Assembly: GCA_009993005.1 (NCBI GenBank) | Contig: JAACUH010000071.1 | Location: 22,696 to 86,695 of the forward strand | DNA from: Rhodobacterales bacterium | GTDB taxonomy: Bacteria; Pseudomonadota; Alphaproteobacteria; Rhodobacterales; Rhodobacteraceae | Direction: 5' to 3' | DNA length: 64,000 bases | In this document: positions 33,843-41,700 of the stretch, piece by piece | How the letters are laid out: every line of letters starts with the position of its first letter | Position numbering within the stretch: the stretch's first letter is position 1 | Program-made: the position numbers and the translations under genes | The notes under the pieces: model-generated | Databases searched by the model: none | Seen by the model: the letters and a program-made list of their open reading frames with translations, nothing else | Told to the model about the DNA's origin: nothing

Positions 33843-34197
33843 CCGTCAGCTTTTCATCGAACTTGATCGATTCGCCGCAGCCGCAGGCATCGACCACATT
33901 GGGGTTGCGGAACTTGAAGGCCGATTCGAGCAGCGTCGTCTCGTAGTCTATCTCGGTGCCGAAGAGGAACATCTGCGCCATCGGCGCGATCATGACGCGC
34001 GCGCCGTCCGCCTCGACGATCTCGTCGAGCGGGTTGACCTCTGTCACATAGTCCATGGTGTATTCCATGCCGGCGCAGCCGCCCTTCTTGACGCCGATGC
34101 GCAGGCCCTGGTGGTTGTCGCGCGCCATCAGCCGCGCGATCTGGGCGGCGGCGCGGGGGGTGATGCTGACGGCCTGTTTGCCGGGAATGCCGAACAT
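33832..34197 (-). CDS. IscA/SufA-type iron-sulfur carrier
   Basis: 121 residues from the ATG at 34195-34197, with AAAGGAGA upstream. The three cysteines of A-type carriers are present in KKGGCAGMEY and ACGCGES. The N-terminus ITPRAAAQIARLM and the phenylalanine-rich middle are typical. It carries Fe-S clusters to apoproteins. No isc or suf genes are adjacent. The last codons (LTAQE and stop) belong to the 14-bp tandem array, so its C-terminus may have been altered by the repeat. Confidence 0.9.
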   Translation of the reverse strand: MFGIPGKQAVSITPRAAAQIARLMARDNHQGLRIGVKKGGCAGMEYTMDYVTEVNPLDEIVEADGARVMIAPMAQMFLFGTEIDYETTLLESAFKFRNPNVVDACGCGESIKFDEKLTAQE

Positions 34198-34262
34198 GGA
34201 TGGGTCTCCTTTGCCGAAGAAGATAGGCGCTGGAGCCCGGCGGCTCAAGGGCCGGGGCGTCG

Positions 34263-34297
34263 GCGCCTCCGGCGGGAGTATTTGGGGCACAGAGAAG
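34263..34297. repeat. Dispersed extragenic element (GCACAGAGAAG subtype)
   Basis: GCGCCTCCGGCGGGAG, TATTTGGG and GCACAGAGAAG between the IscA-type gene and the DUF1501 gene. It is the inverse of the copy at 5895-5932. Confidence 0.7.
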
Positions 34298-34307
34298 CCG
34301 CGGGTGT

Positions 34308-35444
34308 TCAACCGAAGAGGCCAGGCGGCTGTGGCCGCAGTCCGGGGAACACGGCCTCGGTGTCGGTCAGGCCCATGTGGCCGGTGAGCACCTCGGCCAG
34401 CACGTCGCGGTAGTCGGTCGTGACCGCGAGGTCGGCGCCTTCCTCGAGCGCCGCGTTGTGCAGGCCGGGCCAGCGGCCCAAGAGCCGGCCGCCGCGCGCC
34501 TGCGGGCCCAGCACCATCATCGCGCCGGCGCGGCCATGGTCGGTGCCGCCGCTGTCATTGGCACGCAGGCGGCGGCCGAATTCGCTCTGCACCACCACGC
34601 TCACATCCTGTTGCAGCGGGCCCAGGTCGCGCCAGAAGGCCATCAGCGCGCGTGACAGGCCCGAGAGGCGGGCGGCGAAGTCGCCCTCCTGATGCGCATG
34701 GGTGTCCCAGCCGCCGTAGTCCACCGTGGCGATCCGCAGGCCAAGCCCGGATTTGAGCGCTTGCGCGACGGTCAGCAGCGGCGACGACAGGTCGCTGTCC
34801 TCGGGGTAGGGGGTGGACGGCGCATAGCTGCGCATCGCGCCCGTATCGGCCTGCCAGAACCGATCCTGAAAGAGGCTCGACACCGACAGCAGTTCCTGGA
34901 TCGTCGGCCCCAGCGTCGGGTGCACGCCAAAGCCCGCGGCAAGACGTGCGCGCAGCGCGGGGGCGAGCCAGTTGCCCGGCGCGAGCATCAGTTCCGACAG
35001 GTCGGGGGCCACGGCGGCGCGGCTGCCGCGCAGGCTGTCGGGCAGGGAGGTGCCGACAGCCAGCGCGGGCAGCGGGCCGCCGGGCCGGACATGGGCGAGC
35101 CAGCGGCCAAGCCAGCCACCGGCGGCGGCGCCTTCCGCCGCGCGTTCGATCCGCGCCTCGGCGTCGAAGTGGCTGCGCGTCGCCTCGCGCAGGCCGGTTG
35201 CGTGCAGCAGGCTCAGGTCGCCCGCGTGAAACAGCGTGCCCAGGTCCACCGCCAGGGGGTGCAGGCGGAAATCGACATCGGCGAGCCCGTCGCCCAGCGC
35301 GACCCCTGCGCCATCGCCCTTGCGCAGGACGCGCAGCGCTTCGGGGCGGGCGGCGATATAGTCGGGGTCGGCGGTGGGGCTTACGAGGTTGAGCGCATCG
35401 GCGCCGCCCCGCAGGAAGATCACCACAAGGACTGGTTCGGCCAT
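34308..35444 (-). CDS. DUF1501 protein
   Basis: A 378-residue protein with VLVVIFLRGGADALNLV at the start, HATGL, VDYGGWDTHAHQEGDFAARL and VVVQSEFGRRLRANDSGGTDHGRAGAMMVLG, the pattern of DUF1501, a family related to the alkaline phosphatase/sulfatase fold. It has no signal peptide of its own. It starts 14 bp after the Tat-exported DUF1800 partner and may be exported with it (inference). Pairs of DUF1800 and DUF1501 genes are common; their substrates are unknown. Confidence 0.85.
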   Translation of the reverse strand: MAEPVLVVIFLRGGADALNLVSPTADPDYIAARPEALRVLRKGDGAGVALGDGLADVDFRLHPLAVDLGTLFHAGDLSLLHATGLREATRSHFDAEARIERAAEGAAAGGWLGRWLAHVRPGGPLPALAVGTSLPDSLRGSRAAVAPDLSELMLAPGNWLAPALRARLAAGFGVHPTLGPTIQELLSVSSLFQDRFWQADTGAMRSYAPSTPYPEDSDLSSPLLTVAQALKSGLGLRIATVDYGGWDTHAHQEGDFAARLSGLSRALMAFWRDLGPLQQDVSVVVQSEFGRRLRANDSGGTDHGRAGAMMVLGPQARGGRLLGRWPGLHNAALEEGADLAVTTDYRDVLAEVLTGHMGLTDTEAVFPGLRPQPPGLFG

Positions 35445-35458
35445 CTCGGGCGCCCCTC

Positions 35459-37117
35459 TCAGCGGAACAGGAATTGGGGCGAGAGTGCCGCCATGGCGAT
35501 CGCCACCGTGGAATAGTCGTGCCGGCCCTGGGCATCGGTCGGCAGCGGCTGGTCGGCGGGGATGTCGAGCGTCGCGAACATCTCCTGCAGGCGGTCGCCG
35601 GGCGCGCCTTGCAGCCGCGTGGCCCAGAAGCCGGCGAGGTCGCCCAGCCTGCGCACCTCGGCCGGCACCGCGCTGCCGATGGGGACCGCAGTGGCGCCGA
35701 ACCAGTCGTCATGGGCACTCAGCGCCAGGTCCACCAGCCGCAGGATCACGGTCGAGGTCTGCCAGTCCTCGCTGCGGTCGGCGTGGCCGGTGGGCGGCGG
35801 GAAAGTGTGCTGCATCCAGCCGGCGCGCGACAACTGCCAGTGATAGCTGTTCTCGGGCGACACCACCTTGGCACCGCTTGCGCGGTAGAGCGCGGCGAGG
35901 TATTCGAAGGGGCGGCGCAGCTTGCCCGGTGGTGCGGCAAAGGCGGGGTCGGCCACCAAAGCGCGGATCACCTGTGCGATCTGGTCGGGCGCCGTGGCCT
36001 GCGCGACAAAGACCTCTGCCAGCCGGTCCACAAGCGCGGGGTCGGGGTCGTCGGCGAGCAGGCGGCGCGCGATCTTGGTGCAGATGAACCGCGCCGTGCC
36101 GGGATGTGTGGCGAGCAGGTCGAGCACCTCTTCCCCATCGGCCAGCGGCGCGCGGTTGGGGCTGAATTCGCGGCCCAGCACACGCTTTTGATAGGGGTCG
36201 TGCCAGCCATCGACATAGTGAAAGCGCAGGGTGCGCGGCGCCTCGGACCCTTCCGCGAGCCAGCGGCCATCGCCCACCGACCAGCCGGTAAAGGCGCGGG
36301 CGACCTCATACACATCCTCGTCGATATAGCCCTCGGCCAGCCCCGCGGCCGCGCCGGGCACATCGGACCAGCGGTTGTAGCGGTCGTTGAGGTAGTGGCC
36401 CGCGCCCAGCGTATGCAGTTCCAGCAGTTCGCGGGCAAAGTTCTCGTTGGCGGGCGAGGCGCGGCTCTCGTCGTTGTTGAGGTAGTAAAGCATCGCCGGC
36501 GCGCGCGCGACCTCGCCCAGCATGGCGCGGAAATTGCCCAGCGCATGGTCACGCAGCATCGCGTCATAGGCGGGAAAGCTGATCGCGACATATTCGTTCT
36601 TATGCGCGTGGACGTTGAAATGGTCGTGCCAGAACTGCGTCATCACCTCGCGCAGTTGCGCGGGCGCATGGACGGCGCGCACCAGGGCGGCGGCGATCAC
36701 CTCATCGGCGGGGCGCGCGCGCTCTGCGTAATGCATCGGCCGTTCCCAGTCGATCAGCGGCAGCAGCGTCGCGGGGTCGGCGGTGAGCGCGGCAAGCGGG
36801 CGCATCTCGTCCATCGCGCTCCAGCGGTAGTCCTCGCCCTGGTCCCCCGCCTCGTAGCTGATGCGCAGGCGCAGGTCTGCCAGGCGGGCGTCGAGGTCTG
36901 CGTCCTGCGCGGGCCGGGCAAGCTGGTCATCGAGCCAGGCCGCGCGCCCCAGCGCGGCGAGGGCGGCACGGCTGTCAGGTGTCGCGCCAAAGGTCAGGCG
37001 GTTGAGCATGACCTCGGCGGGATCGGCCGCCATGGCCTCGGCGGCAGAGGGGCGCAGCGCCCAAGTGGCAAGTGACGCAGCGAGGGCAGAGCGCAGGAAC
37101 TGGCGGCGGTTGAACAT
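35459..37117 (-). CDS. DUF1800 protein, Tat-exported
   Basis: A 552-residue protein. The N-terminus FNRRQFLRSALAASLATWALRPSAAEA is a twin-arginine signal, so it is exported folded, probably with a cofactor or metal. DUF1800 features follow: MLNRLTFGATPDS, MTQFWHDHFNVHAHKNEY, YYLNNDESRASPANENFARELLELHTLG, VYEVARAFTGW and HPGTARFICTKIARRL. The function of the family is unknown. It is upstream of and co-oriented with its usual DUF1501 partner. Confidence 0.88.
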   Translation of the reverse strand: MFNRRQFLRSALAASLATWALRPSAAEAMAADPAEVMLNRLTFGATPDSRAALAALGRAAWLDDQLARPAQDADLDARLADLRLRISYEAGDQGEDYRWSAMDEMRPLAALTADPATLLPLIDWERPMHYAERARPADEVIAAALVRAVHAPAQLREVMTQFWHDHFNVHAHKNEYVAISFPAYDAMLRDHALGNFRAMLGEVARAPAMLYYLNNDESRASPANENFARELLELHTLGAGHYLNDRYNRWSDVPGAAAGLAEGYIDEDVYEVARAFTGWSVGDGRWLAEGSEAPRTLRFHYVDGWHDPYQKRVLGREFSPNRAPLADGEEVLDLLATHPGTARFICTKIARRLLADDPDPALVDRLAEVFVAQATAPDQIAQVIRALVADPAFAAPPGKLRRPFEYLAALYRASGAKVVSPENSYHWQLSRAGWMQHTFPPPTGHADRSEDWQTSTVILRLVDLALSAHDDWFGATAVPIGSAVPAEVRRLGDLAGFWATRLQGAPGDRLQEMFATLDIPADQPLPTDAQGRHDYSTVAIAMAALSPQFLFR

Positions 37118-37247
37118 CGGGCACCCGGGCTATGACGGGCCACAACCACCCGACGCCCTGCAACTGAGCCTCAGCACCGGCCGTCAGAAAAGGGGAATTT
37201 GGCGCACCCGGCGCGGATCCGGCCATTCCTTGCCGATGCGCGGCCTT

Positions 37248-37610
37248 CTACATGAAGCCCAGTTCGAGTTTGGCCTCGTCCGACATCATGTCCATGCCCC
37301 ATTGCGGCTCCCAGGTCAGGTTGACCTCGACCTGCTTGACGCCGGCGACCGGCTCGATCGCCGAGGCGACCCAGCCGGGCATCTCGCCTGCCACGGGGCA
37401 GCCGGGGGCGGTCAGTGACATGGTGATGGCGACCGCGTTCTCGGCGTTGATGTCGATCGTGTAGACCAGCCCCAGGTCGTAGATATTCACCGGGATCTCA
37501 GGGTCATAGACCGTGCGGCAGGCCTCGACCACGGCGTCATAGAGCGGGTGATCCGTGCTCGACGGGGCGATCAGCGGTGTGCCTTCGATCTGGGGGGTGG
37601 TGTTGTTCAT
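37248..37610 (-). CDS. SufT-like DUF59/MIP18 iron-sulfur assembly protein
   Basis: A 120-residue protein with VVEACRTVYDPEIPVNIYDLGLVY, MSLTAPGCPVAGEMP and VNLTWEPQWGMDMMSDEAK. The DPEIPVNIYDLGL and TAPGCP motifs mark the DUF59 (MIP18) fold, and the invariant cysteine is present. Such proteins assist Fe-S cluster assembly or transfer. It normally sits in suf operons but is alone here, divergent from tgt. Confidence 0.88.
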   Translation of the reverse strand: MNNTTPQIEGTPLIAPSSTDHPLYDAVVEACRTVYDPEIPVNIYDLGLVYTIDINAENAVAITMSLTAPGCPVAGEMPGWVASAIEPVAGVKQVEVNLTWEPQWGMDMMSDEAKLELGFM

Positions 37611-37764
37611 CGGGGCCTCGACTGCGCATCGGACAAGCCGTATGCAAATCCTGACCGATTATATAGGGAAGCGCGCTGCGAGGTAAAGAGCGGGTATCAC
37701 CGCGGCGGCGGGCGCTTTGCCGCGCCGCTTGCCCGCAGGGGCCGAAGCGGTTAGAGGCTGCGCG

Positions 37765-38892
37765 ATGAGCCGCTTTTCATTCGCCCTTCACGCCACCGAC
37801 GGCGCCGCGCGCAGTGGGGTCATCAGCACGCCGCGCGGCGCGATCCGCACGCCCGCCTTCATGCCCGTGGGCACCGCCGCCACGGTCAAGGCGATGCTGC
37901 CCGAAAGCGTGGCCGCGACCGGCGCCGATATCCTGCTGGGCAACACCTACCACCTGATGCTGCGCCCCACGGCCGAGCGGATCGCACGGCTCGGTGGCCT
38001 GCACCGCTTCATGAACTGGGACCGGCCGATCCTGACCGACAGCGGCGGTTTTCAGGTGATGAGCCTCGCGGGGCTGCGCAAGCTGACGGAAGAGGGCGTG
38101 CGCTTTGCCAGCCATATCGACGGGTCAAAGCACATGCTCACGCCCGAGCGCAGCATGGAGATCCAGCGCCTGCTGGGGTCCGACATCGTGATGTGTTTCG
38201 ATGAATGCCCCGCGCTGCCCGCGCCCCTCGAGGAGGTCGCGCGCGCCACCCATCTGTCGATGCGTTGGGCGCAGCGGTCGCGTGACGCCTTTGGCGACCG
38301 GCCGGGGCATGCGCTCTTCGGCATCCAGCAGGGTGGTGTGACACCTGAACTTCGGGCTGAAAGTGCCGAGAAACTTAGGGAAATCGGCTTTGACGGTTAT
38401 GCCGTCGGCGGCCTTGCCGTGGGCGAGGGGCAACAGGCGATGCTGGGCGTGCTCGACTATGCGCCCGCGATGCTGCCGGTGGACAAGCCGCGCTATCTGA
38501 TGGGCGTGGGCAAGCCCGACGACATCGTCGAGGCCGTGGCGCGCGGCATCGACATGATGGACTGCGTGCTGCCGTCACGATCGGGCCGCACCGGACAGGC
38601 CTGGACGCGGCGCGGTCAGGTCAACATCAAGAACGCCCGCCATCAGGACGACCCCCGCCCGCTGGACGAGACCTGCACCTGCCCGGCCTGCCGGGGCTAT
38701 AGCCGTGCCTATCTGCACCATGTGTTCCGCGCCGGCGAGATGATCGCGGGCATGCTGCTCACCTGGCACAACCTGCATTATTATCAAGAGCTTATGGCGG
38801 GCATGCGCGCGGCGATCGCAAATGGATCCTTTGCCGCCTTTCGCGCCGATTTCCACAGCCTGCGCGCGCAGGGCGACATCGAACAGCTTTAG
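37765..38892 (+). CDS. tgt: tRNA-guanine (queuine) transglycosylase
   Basis: 375 residues from the ATG at 37765 (AGAGG upstream). It exchanges guanine 34 of GUN-anticodon tRNAs for preQ1. The catalytic aspartate region [45 protein letters not shown], and the zinc site [18 protein letters not shown] with a following WHNL are all present. Length is normal. A TTATATAG stretch in the divergent gap could be a promoter element. The downstream gene is convergent. Confidence 0.95.
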   Translation: MSRFSFALHATDGAARSGVISTPRGAIRTPAFMPVGTAATVKAMLPESVAATGADILLGNTYHLMLRPTAERIARLGGLHRFMNWDRPILTDSGGFQVMSLAGLRKLTEEGVRFASHIDGSKHMLTPERSMEIQRLLGSDIVMCFDECPALPAPLEEVARATHLSMRWAQRSRDAFGDRPGHALFGIQQGGVTPELRAESAEKLREIGFDGYAVGGLAVGEGQQAMLGVLDYAPAMLPVDKPRYLMGVGKPDDIVEAVARGIDMMDCVLPSRSGRTGQAWTRRGQVNIKNARHQDDPRPLDETCTCPACRGYSRAYLHHVFRAGEMIAGMLLTWHNLHYYQELMAGMRAAIANGSFAAFRADFHSLRAQGDIEQL

Positions 38893-38893
38893 C

Positions 38894-39382
38894 CTAGCAG
38901 CGCAATTCGCGGTCGCGCAGGCCGGTTTCGACCAGCAGGCAGCGGTTGCGCGCCTCATAATAATAGCCGCTCGCATACCAGCGCACGGCTTCGGCCTCGT
39001 CGCCATTGGCCACGATCCAGGCGCCGCGCAGATAGCGGCCGGCGAACATCAGATTGGTTTCCGCATCCAGCAACTCGGGCGCCGGGCCGCGATGGCCCAT
39101 CTGGCGCGCGGTCTCGGGCAGGATCTGCATCAGCCCGTAATAGGGCCCGTTGCGCGCGGCGGGGTTATAATCGCTCTCGCGCTGGATCACACGGTGCAGG
39201 AGCGATTCGGGGATGCCGTGGACCTCGGCATATTTGCGCACAAGGCGGCGCATTTCGGGCGTCTCGCCGGGGTAGAGGTTGCCGGGCACGGCTGTCGCGG
39301 TGTCGGGGCCAGGCCGGGCACAGGCGGCAAGCGCGCCCAGCATCAGGACAAGCGCCGCGCGGCGGGTGGGGAATGGTGTCAT
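38894..39382 (-). CDS. Lytic transglycosylase lipoprotein
   Basis: A 162-residue protein with a lipoprotein-type signal (VLMLGALAAC, the cysteine as lipid site). The SLT domain has the catalytic glutamate in HRVIQRESDYNP, followed by GLMQILPETARQMG, NLMFAGRYLRGAW and AVRWYASGYY. It cleaves peptidoglycan strands. It is shorter than multidomain Slt70-type enzymes and contains only the catalytic domain. The gene is convergent with tgt, one base away. Confidence 0.88.
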   Translation of the reverse strand: MTPFPTRRAALVLMLGALAACARPGPDTATAVPGNLYPGETPEMRRLVRKYAEVHGIPESLLHRVIQRESDYNPAARNGPYYGLMQILPETARQMGHRGPAPELLDAETNLMFAGRYLRGAWIVANGDEAEAVRWYASGYYYEARNRCLLVETGLRDRELRC

Positions 39383-39392
39383 CGGTTGCTCG

Positions 39393-39725
39393 TCAGTCGG
39401 ATGGTCCCCGGATCAGGCCGATCCGGTCCATGAAGCTTTCCAGTTCCGCGCGCCCCTTGTCAAACCCGCCCGCCTTGAGCGCGTCGAAACCGGCGCGAAG
39501 CCGCGCCTTTTCCGGCCCCTTGCAATCGTTCCAGGGCCGCCCTTGCAACGCCATGTGCAGCACATAATAGCCGATGAAATGCGGCCTCTCGCCGTTTTCA
39601 AGCAGCCTTGCATAGGCGGCGTCCGCGCCAAGCGCGCGCAGGTCTTCGGCCGTGGTGATCCCGGCCCTGATGAATGCGGCCTCGGTCGCGGGGCCCAGAT
39701 TGGGGATCGAAGAGATGGCGGACAT
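39393..39725 (-). CDS. TfoX/Sxy C-terminal-domain protein
   Basis: A 110-residue protein with ISSIPNLGPATEAAFIRAGITTAEDLRALGADAAYARLL, a helix-hairpin-helix-like TfoX C-terminal domain, and a tail containing YYVLHMALQGRPWNDC. The N-terminal TfoX domain is absent, as in many short homologues. A role in competence cannot be assumed. It lies 10 bp upstream of the transglycosylase gene on the same strand. Confidence 0.82.
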   Translation of the reverse strand: MSAISSIPNLGPATEAAFIRAGITTAEDLRALGADAAYARLLENGERPHFIGYYVLHMALQGRPWNDCKGPEKARLRAGFDALKAGGFDKGRAELESFMDRIGLIRGPSD

Positions 39726-40274
39726 GCCGCGAGCCTAGTCGCAGGGCAAAAAAAGGGCCAGAGGGGAGCGGCGCAAGGGAGGAGGAGGCGCCGCGTCACC
39801 CGTCTGGCCATTTTCCCGCGTGACGCCCAGGGAGGAGGGCGACCTGCGGGTCGTTGTGTTGCGGGACGGGGCTAGATGCTCGCCAGATCCCGGAATACGA
39901 CCGGCCCCGGCGGCGGGGCAACCGGCGCCTGCGCGGCAGGCACGGGTGGGCGGGGTTGCGAAACGCCGCCAATGTCCTCGCGGACGGGGGATGCGGTTGC
40001 CATATGCTCTGTCCTCGTTCGTGTCGGTTGTTCTTGGGCCGGGTCGGTTGCCCCCGGCCGATTTGGCTGGCCGTTTCGGTCATCCTGCCACGGAAATCAA
40101 GCGCTGTGGTGGCGCAAATGCGGCAGGAATGTGGCGCCCGGCGGGATGCGATTTGCGCCTGTTCCTGACTTATGTCGTTCCCATACCCCGCTGTCCGCAT
40201 TAGTATGAGGCTGCAATGCATTGATCCGACATGCCATTCGACAGGCAGAGATTGACCGGAAGGACCACAGCACC
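39726..40274. other. Gap between the TfoX-like gene and ugd
   Basis: About 550 bp with no large gene. It holds an A-run (39747-39754), a GCGGCGC/GCGCCGC inverted repeat (39768-39794), one possible small minus-strand gene (39872-40003) and the probable ugd promoter region, in which I see no clear promoter. Confidence 0.6.
39872..40003 (-). CDS. Possible small Pro-rich protein (43 aa)
   Basis: An ATG at 40001-40003 preceded by GAGGACAGAGCAT (GAGGA at good spacing) opens a 43-codon frame with PVREDIGGVSQPRPPVP and PVVFRDLASI, ending in TAG. The composition is Pro/Ala-rich with no membrane segment. It is not a recognised family. The good ribosome site and a fully closed frame in an otherwise empty gap are the only support. 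Confidence 0.35.
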   Translation of the reverse strand: MATASPVREDIGGVSQPRPPVPAAQAPVAPPPGPVVFRDLASI

Positions 40275-41579
40275 ATGAAGATCGCAGTCATCGGCACCGG
40301 CTATGTCGGGCTTGTCTCTGGCGTTTGTTTTTCCGATTTCGGGCATGAGGTGACCTGTGTCGATCTCGACGCGGCCAAGGTCGCGCGGCTCGATCGCGGC
40401 GAGGTGCCGATCTACGAGCCCGGCCTCGACACGGTCATGGCGCGCAATGTGGCGGCGGGGCGGCTGCGCTTTACCACTGACCTGCGCGCAGCGGTGGCGG
40501 GGGTCGATGCGGTCTTTGTCGCGGTCGGCACGCCCACGCGGCGCGGCGATGGCCACGCCGACCTCACCTATGTGATGGCCGCTGCCCAAGAGGTCGCCCA
40601 TGCGCTCACCGGCTATGCCGTTGTCGTGACCAAATCGACCGTGCCCGTCGGCACCAACCGCAAGATGGCCGAGGTGATCCGCGCCGCCCGGCCCGATGCC
40701 GATTTCGACGTCGCGTCGAACCCGGAATTCCTGCGCGAAGGGGCGGCGGTCGATGACTTCATGCGCCCCGACCGGGTCGTGGTGGGGGTCGAGAGCGACC
40801 GCGCGCGGCAGGTCATGGGCGACATCTACCGCCCGCTGTTCCTGCGCGATTTTCCCATTGTCTATACCGATCTGGAAAGCGCGGAGATGATCAAATACGC
40901 CGCCAATGCCTTTCTGGCGACCAAGATCAGCTTTATCAACGAGATCGCGGCGCTGTGCGAACGGGTCGGCGCGGATGTGAAGGCGGTGTCGCGCGGCATG
41001 GGCCTCGACGGGCGGATCGGCAACAAGTTTCTTCATGCCGGGCCGGGCTACGGCGGGTCATGCTTTCCCAAGGATACCCGCGCGCTGGCGCGCACCGGGC
41101 AGGAACATGGCGTGCCCTTGCAGATCACCGAAACCGTGATCCGGGTGAATGACGACATCAAACACCGGATGGTGGACAAGATCACCGACCTGTGCGGCGG
41201 CGCGGTGAATGGCAAGGTCATCGCGGTGCTGGGCGTGACCTTCAAGCCCAACACCGACGACATGCGCGAGGCGCCGAGCCTGACCATCGTGCCGGCGCTG
41301 GTGGGGGCGGGGGCGCAGGTGCGCGTGGTCGATCCGCAGGGCGAACGGGAAGGGCGGCTCATGCTGCCGGGGGTTGAGTGGATGGCCAGTGCCTATGCCG
41401 CCGCCGATGGCGCCGATGCGGTGGTGATCCTGACCGAATGGAACGAGTTCCGCGCGCTCGACCTGCGGCGGCTGGCGGGCAACGGCGGCGCGCGGGTGCT
41501 GGCCGACCTGCGCAACATCTACAGCCGCGCCGATGCCCTTGCGGCGGGCTTTGCCGCCTATGATGCGGTGGGACGCTAG
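40275..41579 (+). CDS. ugd: UDP-glucose 6-dehydrogenase
   Basis: A 434-residue protein. It has the NAD-binding KIAVIGTGYVGLVSG, the ALTKST-like VVVTKSTVPVGT, NPEFLREG, and the catalytic Cys263 in GYGGSCFPKD, with VLGVTFKPNTDDMREAPS in the C-terminal domain. It oxidises UDP-glucose to UDP-glucuronate, a precursor of acidic polysaccharides. The exopolysaccharide genes at the end of this window could use its product, but they lie 20 kb away. AAGGACC precedes the ATG. Confidence 0.93.
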   Translation: MKIAVIGTGYVGLVSGVCFSDFGHEVTCVDLDAAKVARLDRGEVPIYEPGLDTVMARNVAAGRLRFTTDLRAAVAGVDAVFVAVGTPTRRGDGHADLTYVMAAAQEVAHALTGYAVVVTKSTVPVGTNRKMAEVIRAARPDADFDVASNPEFLREGAAVDDFMRPDRVVVGVESDRARQVMGDIYRPLFLRDFPIVYTDLESAEMIKYAANAFLATKISFINEIAALCERVGADVKAVSRGMGLDGRIGNKFLHAGPGYGGSCFPKDTRALARTGQEHGVPLQITETVIRVNDDIKHRMVDKITDLCGGAVNGKVIAVLGVTFKPNTDDMREAPSLTIVPALVGAGAQVRVVDPQGEREGRLMLPGVEWMASAYAAADGADAVVILTEWNEFRALDLRRLAGNGGARVLADLRNIYSRADALAAGFAAYDAVGR

Positions 41580-41700
41580 GCGCGCCGCACGGTTGATGGT
41601 TGTGTCCGCAGGGTGATCCGCGCTATCGGCTACAGGTCGCGGCGGCCGGACCGGCCGCGACGCGCGGCCTCCTGATGTTCCTGACCGAAAGCCACACCCG

